Source: CG2-30-68-42 sp037440385 (GTDB lineage Bacteria; Pseudomonadota; Gammaproteobacteria; Burkholderiales; Rhodocyclaceae). From it: DNA of 12,147 bases. The notes beneath the pieces were generated by a model. It saw only the letters and a list, made by a program, of their open reading frames with translations, was not told the DNA's origin and made no database searches. Location: contig JBBIUI010000070.1 of NCBI GenBank assembly GCA_037440385.1, positions 1-12,147 on the forward strand, read 5' to 3'. The position numbers and the translations under genes were made by a program. Within the stretch, counting starts at the first letter, position 1. Every line of letters begins with the position of its first letter. Positions 1-7,789 of the stretch are shown piece after piece.

Positions 1-1477
1 GTCGGCGAGCCTCACGCTGGCCGCCGTGCTCGCCTATCTGGCCGCACGTCCGCTCGCGCAGCCGAGACCGCTCGCCTGCGCGGCGCTGCTCACGCTGGCG
101 GTTGCCGGCGGTGGCGTGCTCGCCGCACTGGCGAAGGAAAACGGAGCGCTCGTGCCGCTGTTCGCGTTGGTGGCCGAGGCGACGATCGTCACGGCGCCTC
201 GCCCGCGCTGGTTCAGGCGCTGGTCGCTGGTCGTTTTCGGCGGGTGGCTGGTCGCGTTCCTCGCCTACACGGCGGCGTCGGTTCCGCACATGCTGGTCAC
301 TTATGCCAGCCGCGATTTCACGCCGCTTCAGCGGCTGCTGACCGAGTCCAGGATCGTCGGCGAGTATCTGTTCCTGCTGATCGTTCCGGGCCGCGAGGCC
401 CTGAGCCCTTTCCGGGATGACTACGCGGCGTCGACCGGTCTGACCGATCCCGTGATGACCCTGGTGGCGCTGCTGTCGTGGGCCGTGACACTCGCTGCGG
501 CGGTGCGCTGGCGCAGGACCTTTCCGATCGCGTCCTTTGGAATTCTCTGGTTCGCCGCGGGTCACCTGCTGGAATCGACCGTCTTCCCGCTGGAGCTGTA
601 CTATCACCACCGCAATTACCTTCCCGCGGTCGGACCGATCTTCGCGATCTGTGCGGCGGCCCACGCGGCACCGGAGGCCTTGCGCAAGTTGAGCCTGGCC
701 GCACTCGGCGCGTACGGCGTGCTGCTCGCCACGGTGCTGTTCTCGGTGACGAGCGTGTGGGGCGAACCGCAGCTCGCGAGCGCGTTGTGGTTCAACGAAA
801 GGCCGGGTTCTGCGCGCGCCGCGCAGACCTACGCCAGGCAACTGGCGGAAAGCGGCGATCTGGCCGGTGCGGCGAGGGTGCTCGGCGTGGCCGCCGCGCG
901 CAATCCTCTGGACAGCGGTCTCGCGATGCAGACGGTCCAACTGGGCTGTCTGACCGACACCGGGGAGCGCTGGCAGCAGAAGGCGCAGGCGATCCTGCCG
1001 CGCCTGCGCAACGGGGGGGTATCCGTGGCCGCGGTCGATGGATTGCGCAAGATGACCACGATGATGCTCGATGGACAGTGCGCCTATGCGACCGCCGAAT
1101 GGATAAGGCGGCTGACCGGCGCGATGCTCGACAATCCGAAATTCCGGAATCGTCCCGAAGCGCTCAATGCGCTGCATGCCAATCTCGCGCGCATCTACGA
1201 TCGCGACCGCCAGCTCGATCCGACGATGCGCGAGCTCGAAGCGGCTCAAGCCGCGATGCCTTCGCTCGACACGACGCTGATGATGGGCGGCACCCTGGCG
1301 AGCGCCGGACTGTTCGACGACGCGATCGCCAAGCTCGAAGCCGCGCTGGATCATCAGTTGCCCGCCAACCCGCTTGCGGCAGGAGTCTGGCGACGCGTGA
1401 TCACGCAAGCCATCGCGCAGATACGCGAGCTCCAGCTCGCGCAGGCACGCACGCGTTCGGGAGGGCCGTCACGCTGA
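1..1477 (+). CDS. Polytopic membrane protein with TPR-like C-terminal tail (5' partial)
   Basis: The frame is open from base 2, so the gene starts upstream of the window; the first in-window start codon is a GTG at 26 and is probably internal. Counting from that GTG, residues ~16-245 hold about seven to eight hydrophobic segments. Two motifs stand out: LAKENG (~35-40) and LELYYHHRNYLP (~187-198). Similar motifs occur in bacterial membrane proteins related to TMTC/protein-O-mannosyltransferase families with a TPR tail. Residues ~260-480 are soluble, Ala-rich and helical, with TPR-like pairs (for example around AAQTYARQLAESGDLAGAARVL). The N-terminal loops that would carry catalytic acids in a GT-C enzyme lie outside the window, so activity is an inference. 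The TGA overlaps the start of the next gene, a glycosyltransferase, which fits a role in surface glycan or protein glycosylation. The membrane/TPR architecture is seen; the substrate is unknown. Confidence 0.75.
   Translation, partial: SASLTLAAVLAYLAARPLAQPRPLACAALLTLAVAGGGVLAALAKENGALVPLFALVAEATIVTAPRPRWFRRWSLVVFGGWLVAFLAYTAASVPHMLVTYASRDFTPLQRLLTESRIVGEYLFLLIVPGREALSPFRDDYAASTGLTDPVMTLVALLSWAVTLAAAVRWRRTFPIASFGILWFAAGHLLESTVFPLELYYHHRNYLPAVGPIFAICAAAHAAPEALRKLSLAALGAYGVLLATVLFSVTSVWGEPQLASALWFNERPGSARAAQTYARQLAESGDLAGAARVLGVAAARNPLDSGLAMQTVQLGCLTDTGERWQQKAQAILPRLRNGGVSVAAVDGLRKMTTMMLDGQCAYATAEWIRRLTGAMLDNPKFRNRPEALNALHANLARIYDRDRQLDPTMRELEAAQAAMPSLDTTLMMGGTLASAGLFDDAIAKLEAALDHQLPANPLAAGVWRRVITQAIAQIRELQLAQARTRSGGPSR
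1459..1464 (+). promoter_or_regulatory. Shine-Dalgarno that decides a CTG start
   Basis: The sequence GGGAGG lies nine bases before the CTG at 1474, inside the end of the upstream membrane-protein gene. No ATG, GTG or TTG occurs in this frame between 1099 and 1558. This ribosome-binding site is therefore the main argument that translation of the glycosyltransferase starts at CTG, coupled to termination at the overlapping TGA (CTGA). Confidence 0.6.
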
Positions 1478-2409
1478 CCGAAACATCCGATCCCGGCAGG
1501 CGCGCCGACACCGCGAGTGCCGCGCCGCGTCCGCTTTCGTGCCGGCTCAGCGTCATCGTGCCCGCGCGCGACGAGGCGCGCTCGCTCGAAGCCCTGGTTC
1601 CCAGGATCCGCGCGGTCGTCGCGGACGCGGAGATCCTCGTGGTCGATGACGGTTCCCATGACGATACCGTCGATCTGTGCACGCGGCTCGGCGTGCGGGT
1701 GATCTCGCATCCGGTTGCCCGCGGAAACGGCGCCGCGATCAAGACCGGTGCCCGTTGCGCCAGCGGGGAGGTGCTGGTCTTCCTGGACGCGGACGGGCAG
1801 CACCGGCCGGAGGACATTCCCGGCCTGCTGGAGGCGATCGCGAGCGGTTATGACATGGCGGTTGGCGCGCGCACCCGCTCTTCGCAGGCCGGCGCGCACC
1901 GGGCGCTCGCCAACGCGTTCTACAACCGCTTCGCAAGCTGGATGGTGGGGCAGCGCGTGCGCGATCTGACTTCCGGATTCCGGGCCGTGCGGGCGCGGCT
2001 GTTCCGCAGGTTCCTTTACCTGCTGCCGAACGGCTTCTCGTATCCGACGACGATCACGATGAGTTTCTTTCGTGCCGGTCACGGCGTGGCGTATGTTCCG
2101 ATCGAGACCGACCCGCGGATCGGTCGCAGCCATGTCCGGCTGATGCATGACGGGGTGCGCTTCCTGATCATCATCTTCAAGGTCGGCACGCTCTACGCGC
2201 CGTTGAAGGTCTTTCTGCCGATCAGCTTCCTGTTCGGCGCGATCGGCGTCGGCTATTACCTTTACGTCTACCTGCTCTACGGGCGGTTCAACAATGTCAG
2301 CATCATCATGCTGATCTCGGCGATCCTGGTGTTCCTGATCGGACTGATCTCCGAACAGATCACCGCGCTGAACTACAGGGACAGCGAGTCCGGGCCGATC
2401 GAGGATTAG
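1474..2409 (+). CDS. Family 2 glycosyltransferase, polyprenyl-phosphate sugar transferase-like, with two C-terminal TM helices
   Basis: A 311-residue GT-A enzyme resembling DPM1/polyprenyl-phosphate mannosyl- or glucosyltransferases, expected at the cytoplasmic face of the inner membrane. Visible motifs are LSVIVPARDEARSLEALV (~25-42), the nucleotide-binding VVDDGS (56-61), the metal-binding DXD within FLDADGQH (D105, D107), and DLTSGFRA (164-171), typical of the DPM1-like group. Two hydrophobic segments (~243-265 and ~273-295) would anchor it. The start is unusual: the only reasonable codon is CTG at 1474, with GGGAGG nine bases upstream and CTGA overlap with the preceding stop. The next in-frame start, GTG at 1558, would delete the first beta strand; the nearest upstream one (ATG 1099) would overlap the previous gene by about 380 bases. 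The likely job is loading a sugar onto a polyprenyl phosphate carrier for the neighbouring glycan machinery. Family is firm; donor and acceptor are unknown. Confidence 0.88.
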   Translation: MTETSDPGRRADTASAAPRPLSCRLSVIVPARDEARSLEALVPRIRAVVADAEILVVDDGSHDDTVDLCTRLGVRVISHPVARGNGAAIKTGARCASGEVLVFLDADGQHRPEDIPGLLEAIASGYDMAVGARTRSSQAGAHRALANAFYNRFASWMVGQRVRDLTSGFRAVRARLFRRFLYLLPNGFSYPTTITMSFFRAGHGVAYVPIETDPRIGRSHVRLMHDGVRFLIIIFKVGTLYAPLKVFLPISFLFGAIGVGYYLYVYLLYGRFNNVSIIMLISAILVFLIGLISEQITALNYRDSESGPIED

Positions 2410-2414
2410 CCGGC

Positions 2415-3575
2415 GTGCCGCGAGGAATGTCCGTGCGCCGTGTGCTGATCCTGACGACTTCTTACGCCAGCGAAGGCGAGGGGCAGCAGTCCGCCGGTGT
2501 GTTCGTCGCGGATTTTGCGCGGGAACTGGCCCGGGTTGCGGCCGTGACGGTATGCGCACCCGGGCAACGCGATGTCGATGCGAGCATCGGCGGTGTCGCG
2601 CTGCGCCGGTTCGCGGTGCCGCCGAGCCGGCCGCTTTCGTCGCTGACACCGGCCCGGCCGGGCGATCTGATGGCGATCGCATCGATCCTGCGTGCGGGAA
2701 GCGCCGCGGTGCTCGACCTCGCGGCGCGCGGCGGCTTCGACCACGCGTTGGCGTGCTGGGTCCTGCCTTGCGGATACTGGGCGCGCGTGCTGTCGAAGGC
2801 CAGGGGCGTGCCCTATTCGACCTGGGCGCTGGGCAGCGACATCTGGACACTCGCGCGCATTCCGGGCGTGCGCGCCTATCTGCGGAGGGTGCTGCGCGGC
2901 GCCCGCCGCCGCTATGCGGACGGGATCGCGCTGGCGCGCGAGGTGGAAGCCGTCTGCGCGCGTGAGTGTGCATTCCTGCCCTCTTCGCGGCGGTTCGCCG
3001 CGCCGGGGTCGATCGCCGCCGCGCGCACCCGGCCACCGTTTCGCCTCGCCTACCTCGGACGCTTTCATCCGAACAAGGGAACGGATCTGCTGGCCGACGC
3101 GCTCGCGCGGCTCGACGAGCGCTCGTGGGGCGCGATAGATGCCATTCGCATCGCGGGCGGCGGGCCGCTCGAACCGCTGCTGCGCGAGCGGATCGAGCGG
3201 CTGAAAAAGATCGGCCGCCCGGTGTCCCTGGAAGGATATCGGAGCACGGAGCAGGCGCTGGAGCTGTTCGCGTGGGCCGATCTGATCCTCATTCCTTCGC
3301 GCGTGGAAAGCATCCCGGTGGTGTTTTCCGATGCGATGCAGTGCGCGCGGCCGGTGCTCGCGATGCCGGTCGGCGATCTTCCGGATCTGGTCGGCAGATA
3401 TGCCGTCGGCCTGATCGCCTCATCGGCCAGCGCCGGTGCGTTCGCCGACCTGCTGCGCCCGCACAATCTCGAACGGGCCGCCGCCTGTGCGCCGGCGACC
3501 GCGCGCGCGGCGGCGCAATTCGACGTCCGGGAAAGCGCAAGGCGTTTCCTGGACGCGATGGAGCCGTCGATCTGA
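2415..3575 (+). CDS. GT-B (GT4-like) glycosyltransferase
   Basis: A 386-residue protein with the two-lobed layout of GT4 enzymes. The N-terminal lobe begins VRRVLILTTSYASEGEGQQSAGVF, giving a first beta strand and an acceptor-side Gly/Ser loop. The C-terminal lobe begins FRLAYLGRFHPNKGTDLLADAL (~209-230), the usual donor-domain entry. The E-x7-E motif is present in altered form: E298 within SRVESIPVVFSDAM, with Asp (D306) at the second acidic position. GTG 2415 is chosen because GAGGA at 2401-2405 is nine bases upstream; ATG 2427 and GTG 2433 (GAGGA at 2422-2426) are also possible and would shorten the protein by four or six residues. It lies five bases after the GT2 gene and probably adds a sugar to a lipid-linked or surface glycan. 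No membrane segment is evident. Donor and acceptor cannot be read from sequence. Confidence 0.87.
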   Translation: MPRGMSVRRVLILTTSYASEGEGQQSAGVFVADFARELARVAAVTVCAPGQRDVDASIGGVALRRFAVPPSRPLSSLTPARPGDLMAIASILRAGSAAVLDLAARGGFDHALACWVLPCGYWARVLSKARGVPYSTWALGSDIWTLARIPGVRAYLRRVLRGARRRYADGIALAREVEAVCARECAFLPSSRRFAAPGSIAAARTRPPFRLAYLGRFHPNKGTDLLADALARLDERSWGAIDAIRIAGGGPLEPLLRERIERLKKIGRPVSLEGYRSTEQALELFAWADLILIPSRVESIPVVFSDAMQCARPVLAMPVGDLPDLVGRYAVGLIASSASAGAFADLLRPHNLERAAACAPATARAAAQFDVRESARRFLDAMEPSI

Positions 3576-3603
3576 GCGCAGCGCCACCGAGACGGGCGAT
3601 TCC

Positions 3604-4344
3604 ATGGATAGGACGAAATCTCCACATCGGCAGTTCTACGGCGGGATCGCGCACGAGTATCACCGGCTGCGCTACGGCAGCCGCTACGGCCGGCTGTTTC
3701 GCACCCTCCATCACCAGGTCCTGCGGTCCATCCTGGCGCGTCTGCCCTCCGGGGCGCGGGTGCTGGAGGTGGCGTGCGGCAGCGGTCACGGCACGGAGCT
3801 GCTCCAGGCGATGGGGTTGTCTTATGTCGCGTGCGACCTGACCCCGGAAATGATTGCGCAGGCGCGCGAACGCCTGGACGCGCCGGCCGCGTTCGTGCTC
3901 GCGAACGCGCTGCGGCTTCCGTTTGCCGATGGGCAGTTCGACGCGGTGGTCTCGACGCGTTTCCTGCATCTGTTCGAGCGTGGCGGGCAGCGTCAGATCC
4001 TCGCCGAGATGGTGCGCGTGCTGCGCCCCGGCGGGACGCTGGTGGTCGATTTCGACAATTTCACCAGCCGGTGGCTGCTCGCCGTGCCGCATCTGTGCTA
4101 CAACCTCGTCCGCTACCGGCGCCTCGCGCCGGACACCCACTACAACCGGATCGCGGAAGTCGAGCAGACGCTGTGCGGCCTCGGGCTGCGCGAGCTGCGC
4201 AGCACGGGGGTGGGCGGCTTCCACCTGGCGCTGCCGGCATCGTTTTCGCAACGCCTTGCCGAGCGGCTGGGTGCGGCGCACCGGACCGGCGCGCTGCGCT
4301 GCCTCGCCGAGCAGTTCGTGACGACCGGGACGCGCATCGGGTGA
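3604..4344 (+). CDS. Class I SAM-dependent methyltransferase
   Basis: A 246-residue Rossmann-fold methyltransferase. Motif I is ARVLEVACGSGHGTELL (~51-67), followed by the acidic post-I strand YVACDLTPEMIAQARERL (D78). Then come the ANALRLPFADGQFDAVVS stretch (motif II/III region, ~100-117) and RVLRPGGTLVVDF (~138-150). The order matches the Methyltransf_11/UbiE-like group. ATG 3604 is the natural start, since residues encoded upstream in the same frame look like shadow sequence from the glycosyltransferase gene; its ribosome-binding site is weak. It lies 28 bases after one glycosyltransferase and overlaps the next by four bases (GTGA). This suggests it methylates a sugar or lipid intermediate of the same glycan pathway, though a small-molecule substrate cannot be excluded. 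Confidence 0.87.
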   Translation: MDRTKSPHRQFYGGIAHEYHRLRYGSRYGRLFRTLHHQVLRSILARLPSGARVLEVACGSGHGTELLQAMGLSYVACDLTPEMIAQARERLDAPAAFVLANALRLPFADGQFDAVVSTRFLHLFERGGQRQILAEMVRVLRPGGTLVVDFDNFTSRWLLAVPHLCYNLVRYRRLAPDTHYNRIAEVEQTLCGLGLRELRSTGVGGFHLALPASFSQRLAERLGAAHRTGALRCLAEQFVTTGTRIG

Positions 4345-5441
4345 GAATCCTGCTCGCCGGACCGAAGCTATGCACGCCGTGGACGGAGGGCCGGAAACGC
4401 TTCGTTCGCGATCTGGCGGCGGAGTTCGCGCGCACCGACGAGGTTCGCGTGCTGACGACGGTCGCGTCCGGCGAAACGACGCAGTTCGCGGCGCCGTGGG
4501 AAGCGCCGTACGCGAGGTCCGCGGCCGGGCATCTGCTTCGTTTCCATTCTCGCCTGGGCGAGCGGATCGCGCGCTGGCGGCCGGATCTCGTCTGCCACTT
4601 CCCGATCGGCTCCTTCCACGGCTGGTACCGCATCGGAAATCTCGCCAGCATGCGCTGGGCGGACCGGCAGTGTGCCCGGCGCGCCGTGCCGTGCTTCACC
4701 GTCATGTATTCGATCACCGGAGCCGTCTGCGCAGACGATCTGCAATCGCGCGTGCGGCACCTGCTGGTGAATCAGTCGGCCGCGTCCGGCACGCGGATCC
4801 GTTTCGGCATCGCGCTGCGTCCGCCCGCACCGCCGGGCCCGCTCGATGCCGGGAAACGGCTGCTGTTCATGACCGGGCTGGCGCAAGCCAGTCCCGAACG
4901 GCTCGACCACGCGCTGAATCTGCGCGGATTGGCGACGCTGCTCGAAGCGGGGCGATGGCTGGCGCCGGCCGGCTTCCGCCTGAGCATCGCGATCCCGTTT
5001 CTCGCCGACCCGGAAATGCGTCGTGCATTGCTGCGCACCCCGCGCAACGCGTGGCCGCCCGAGCGCGTCGAGCTGCGCGTGACGGTCGACGTCCCGGACG
5101 TTTTCGCCGGCCACGAGCTGTATGTGTTTCCCTATGCGCGCGAGGAGCCTCAGTTCGTTCCGACCTCGGTGGTCGAGGCGATGGAGTTCGGCCTGCCCGT
5201 CGTCCTGGCGGATCACCGGTTTCTCCAACCGTTGATCCGCGGCGGACGGACGGCGTTCGCGTTCGCGCCCGACGATCCCGAAGCGCTTGCGCGAGTGGTG
5301 CTTGCCGCCTCCGCGGACCCGGCGCGACGCGAAGCGGTACGCAGGCAGGCGGTGCAGCTCGTGCGCGAAGAGCTCGACGTCCGGGCGAGCTGCGCGGATA
5401 TCCTCGCTCGATACCGTGCCGTGGCGGGCGATGCACCGTGA
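4341..5441 (+). CDS. GT-B-like glycosyltransferase
   Basis: A 366-residue protein starting at a GTG that overlaps the methyltransferase stop (GTGA), a translationally coupled junction. The N-terminus MRILLAGPKLCTPWTEGRKRF is a typical first beta strand and loop of a GT-B fold. The C-terminal region carries ELYVFPYAREEPQFVPTSVV followed by EAMEFGLPVVLAD (~259-291), the recognisable GT4 donor-site segment. E279 is the second Glu of E-x7-E, but the first position holds Gln (Q271) unless the nearby E268/E269 serve. The middle (~95-165) lacks strong motifs and is rather divergent, including the interlobe region. As last gene of the + strand cluster it probably completes the same surface glycan. 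There are no obvious membrane helices. Confident as a glycosyltransferase by fold-type motifs; sugar specificity is unknown. Confidence 0.8.
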   Translation: MRILLAGPKLCTPWTEGRKRFVRDLAAEFARTDEVRVLTTVASGETTQFAAPWEAPYARSAAGHLLRFHSRLGERIARWRPDLVCHFPIGSFHGWYRIGNLASMRWADRQCARRAVPCFTVMYSITGAVCADDLQSRVRHLLVNQSAASGTRIRFGIALRPPAPPGPLDAGKRLLFMTGLAQASPERLDHALNLRGLATLLEAGRWLAPAGFRLSIAIPFLADPEMRRALLRTPRNAWPPERVELRVTVDVPDVFAGHELYVFPYAREEPQFVPTSVVEAMEFGLPVVLADHRFLQPLIRGGRTAFAFAPDDPEALARVVLAASADPARREAVRRQAVQLVREELDVRASCADILARYRAVAGDAP

Positions 5442-5502
5442 CTCGCGCCGGGCCGGGCAGGGTGCGGCGGCGCGACCTGGGCCGCAGAAGTGGCGGCGCC
5501 GC

Positions 5503-6435
5503 TCAGCGCGAGTCCTGCGAATCGGGACCGGTAGCGGGTGGCGCCTCGGCCGCGATGCGCGCGAGCGAGCCCCGGTTCAGTGCCCCCAGGCCGAGACCGG
5601 CGCCCGCCCACGATCCCAGCGACAGGCTCATCGCGAGGTTGGCCGCCCGGTTCGCGAGTGCGACCGACAGCGCGTCCGCGACCGGTATGCCATGCAATTT
5701 CAGCAGGAAGATCAGCGTCAGGTCGTAGCCGCCCAATCCCATCGGCATCATGGAGACCAGGCCGGCGAAGATGCTCAGCGACGTGATCGCGAACAATTCC
5801 GGCGCGCTCAGGCTTTGGCCGATCAGCGCCAGCAGCACGCCGTGGCGCAGCGTGTGACCGAGGACGTCGAGCGCGTTCACGGCCGCTGCGCTGCCCAGCG
5901 CGCGCCGGTCTATCATCGACACCGCGATCCGCACCCCCTCGGCGTGCCGCACGATGAGGCGGTGCAGCCGCGAGCGTATCGACGCGGGCAGCCGTTGTGG
6001 GCGGCACGCGAGGCCGACGGCGGCAGCCGACATCGCGAGCAGCAGCACGGCGGCCAGGATCCATGCGCCGTCCGGTTTCCATCCGTTCGCTGCCGCCCAG
6101 GGCAGGCCGATCAGGGCCGCCGCCGCCCAGGCGCCGTAGTAGAGCACACCGTCGAGGACCAGCAATGCCGAGACGGTTGCGAGCGGCAGCGGGAAGTGGC
6201 GGCGCAACAGCACGATGCGCAGCGGCAGCCCGAGCTTGGCCGGCAGCGCATAGCCGACCAGCGCGGCGAGCGAGAAGATCCGCATCAGCGTCCCGGTCGT
6301 GCGCGCACGCAGATACGTGCGCCAGCGCAACGGTTCCGCAAGGAAATGGGCGAAAACGACGGCTGCGAGCGGTACGAGCCATGCGGGCTCGATCCGGCCG
6401 GCAAGGGCAGCGAGACCGGCGGCAAGCTCGTGCAT
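5503..6435 (-). CDS. Lysylphosphatidylglycerol synthase TM-domain/AglD-like integral membrane protein
   Basis: A 310-residue multispanning protein. Hydrophobic segments lie at about 18-35, 52-70, 85-113, 125-143, 185-207, 214-234 and 253-285. The segment SMMPMGLGGYDLTLIFLLKL with downstream GIPVADALSVALANRA (~228-264) matches the conserved P-x-GLGG...R block of the UPF0104/LPG_synthase_TM family (AglD, MprF membrane half). The cytoplasmic aminoacyl-transferase domain of MprF is absent, so this is the stand-alone membrane form. Such proteins are commonly found next to glycosyltransferases and are proposed to handle or flip lipid-linked substrates. The ATG shares one base with the stop of the upstream methyltransferase (TGATG), indicating coupling. 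It converges with the + strand glycan cluster, supporting an envelope role. Family is fairly sure; the molecular reaction is not. Confidence 0.82.
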   Translation of the reverse strand: MHELAAGLAALAGRIEPAWLVPLAAVVFAHFLAEPLRWRTYLRARTTGTLMRIFSLAALVGYALPAKLGLPLRIVLLRRHFPLPLATVSALLVLDGVLYYGAWAAAALIGLPWAAANGWKPDGAWILAAVLLLAMSAAAVGLACRPQRLPASIRSRLHRLIVRHAEGVRIAVSMIDRRALGSAAAVNALDVLGHTLRHGVLLALIGQSLSAPELFAITSLSIFAGLVSMMPMGLGGYDLTLIFLLKLHGIPVADALSVALANRAANLAMSLSLGSWAGAGLGLGALNRGSLARIAAEAPPATGPDSQDSR

Positions 6436-7229
6436 CACGCGGGGGCCGCGGCGCGCCGGCGCACCACCGCCCAGTGCTGCAGCGACAGGCGCCACGGGTG
6501 AGCCGTACGCTCGTCGAGCGCGGCGAGCGCGCGCAGCAGCCGCCGCTGCGCGCCGGGCAGCCGGTCGAGCGCAACGAGCAGCGGCAGCGCGAGCGTGAAG
6601 GCAGGGATGCCGCCGGCATCGATGCGCTCGCTCGCCCCGGTGCCGAGCTGCCGGCTGAACGCGGCGGTGCGGAAACCGCTGCCGCCGGTCGTGTGGCGAG
6701 CGGCTGCCGGCCGAAGCAGGCTCATCAACGCGAGCATTTCGGCACCCGGTTCGACGACCAGGGCGACCCCTCCCGCGCGCAGCAGCCCCAGCAATCGCGC
6801 AACCGCGACCTCGCGTTCGGGCTCGGGCACATACATGAGGACGGTGACCGACACGATGCCGTCGAAGCACGCGGGCGCGAAAGGCAGTCGCGCGATCGGT
6901 GCGCATACGGTGGCGGCACCGAGTGCTTTCCGGTACGCCCGGCAATAGGGCATCGCGAAGTCCGCCCCCACCAGCTCGATGTCCGGGCGTTCGTCGGCGA
7001 TGACACGACCGATGCGCCCGTAACCGCAGCCCAGGTCGAGCACCCGCGCGCCGCGAGGCAGCAGCGGCAGGAAACGCTCGCGCAGCCGCGCCACGTGGAA
7101 TCGGTGCAGATGTTCGTTGAGTGCCGGCGACAGACCGCGATAGAGCACGCCCGCCGGGCTGGAGCCCTTTTCGACTGCGCGCCGCTCCCAGCGCTCCCGC
7201 AAATCCGCGAAGCGCTCCTCGGGCCGCAT
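6435..7229 (-). CDS. Class I SAM-dependent methyltransferase
   Basis: A 264-residue protein with motif I ARVLDLGCGYGRIGRVI (~61-77), the acidic post-I position in IELVGADFAMPYCRAY (D90), CFDGIVSVTVLMYVPEPE (~121-138) and a LLRAGGVALVVEPGAE strand (~149-164). These place it among Methyltransf_11/25-type enzymes. ATG 7229 is preferred because the protein then begins with the charged helix RPEERFADLRERWERRAVEK, typical of this family; an in-frame ATG at 7274 would add 15 residues of poor quality. Neither has a clear Shine-Dalgarno. It overlaps the downstream membrane protein by one base and is separated from the SixA-like gene by 119 bases, so it may head its own transcription unit or be a distal part of the ABC operon. 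The substrate is unknown; a lipid or glycan role is an inference from neighbours. Confidence 0.83.
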   Translation of the reverse strand: MRPEERFADLRERWERRAVEKGSSPAGVLYRGLSPALNEHLHRFHVARLRERFLPLLPRGARVLDLGCGYGRIGRVIADERPDIELVGADFAMPYCRAYRKALGAATVCAPIARLPFAPACFDGIVSVTVLMYVPEPEREVAVARLLGLLRAGGVALVVEPGAEMLALMSLLRPAAARHTTGGSGFRTAAFSRQLGTGASERIDAGGIPAFTLALPLLVALDRLPGAQRRLLRALAALDERTAHPWRLSLQHWAVVRRRAAAPA

Positions 7230-7348
7230 CAGAGGATGCGACGCACCGCGGCAATGACCGCGTCCCCGCGGCATGGGGCGCCAGGACGGGCAACGGATCC
7301 GGATCGCGGCCTCAACGCATGGTCTCCGATCGACCGGCCGCCTCGCGA
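7230..7348. other. Intergenic gap between sixA-like gene and methyltransferase gene
   Basis: A 119-base spacer between two - strand genes. The only structure seen is a 5-bp stem CCGCG/CGCGG with a TCCC loop at 7258-7271, not followed by a T-run. No clear promoter or Shine-Dalgarno for the methyltransferase is visible, so whether the two gene groups are co-transcribed is open. Confidence 0.3.
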
Positions 7349-7789
7349 TCAAACCGAGTCCGGACCGATCACCGCCCGCAGCGTCACTTCGCCACCCCGG
7401 TACGCGAACCACCACGCGGCGGCCTTGCGGATGTTCCAGTCGGCTTCTTCGCCGGTCAGCAGCAGCGCGGCGGTTCTGCCCAGCGCCGGCTGATGGCCGA
7501 CGACGACCACCGTACCGGAGGCGGCGGGCCAGCCGCAGGCGGCGAGGATGTCCGCGGCGCTCGTGCCGATGGCGAGGGCTTGCTCGACGGGCAGCTCGAG
7601 CGCGCGTGCGGTGCCCACCGCGCGCAGTGCCGGACTGCTGAGGATGCGCGTGTCGTCGGGCAGGCGCCGGCGCAGCCAGCGCGCCACTTTCGCCGCCTGT
7701 TTCTCGCCCCGGGCCGTGAGCGCGCGGCTCGCGTCCGGCAGGCCGTCGTCGGCCTCGGCGTGGCGCCACAGGATCAGATCCATGCTCAT
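7349..7789 (-). CDS. sixA: SixA-like phosphohistidine phosphatase (histidine phosphatase superfamily)
   Basis: A 146-residue cytoplasmic protein, the usual size for SixA. The catalytic motif appears early as LILWRHAEA (R9, H10 nucleophile), followed by SRALTARGEKQA (~21-32), a typical SixA segment. Next come ILSSPALRAVGTA (~49-61, with R56) and the second catalytic His in VVVGHQPALG (H99). SixA removes phosphate from phosphohistidine in phosphorelay or PTS proteins, and relatives act on other phosphate esters. The ATG at 7789 overlaps the stop of the CYTH-CHAD gene (ATGA); a second ATG two codons later is possible. Proximity to a CHAD protein is a recurring association and suggests a role in phosphate or polyphosphate metabolism, but this is contextual. 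Family assignment is strong; the symbol reflects family rather than proven orthology. Confidence 0.88.
   Translation of the reverse strand: MSMDLILWRHAEADDGLPDASRALTARGEKQAAKVARWLRRRLPDDTRILSSPALRAVGTARALELPVEQALAIGTSAADILAACGWPAASGTVVVVGHQPALGRTAALLLTGEEADWNIRKAAAWWFAYRGGEVTLRAVIGPDSV

Noticed and set aside
1354..3036. 560-residue open frame on the - strand
   Set aside because: It lies antisense to two clear glycosyltransferase genes, is Arg/Ala/Pro-rich with no domain motifs, and is a typical shadow frame in high-GC DNA.
5442..5502. Possible bidirectional terminator in the convergent gap
   Set aside because: The gap is GC-rich and contains the 10-bp palindrome GCGGCGCCGC (5493-5502), but there is no loop and no T-run on either strand.
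5438..5728. GTG at 5438 overlapping the last glycosyltransferase stop (GTGA) and opening a ~96-residue + strand frame
   Set aside because: The overlap looks like coupling, but the product is Arg/Ser/Pro-rich, has no motif and runs antisense into the 3' end of the membrane-protein gene.
6995..7040. Extension of the - strand methyltransferase upstream to the start of its open frame at 7940
   Set aside because: The extra residues overlap the sixA-like and CYTH-CHAD genes antisense or out of frame and are low-complexity; ATG 7229 gives the expected family length.
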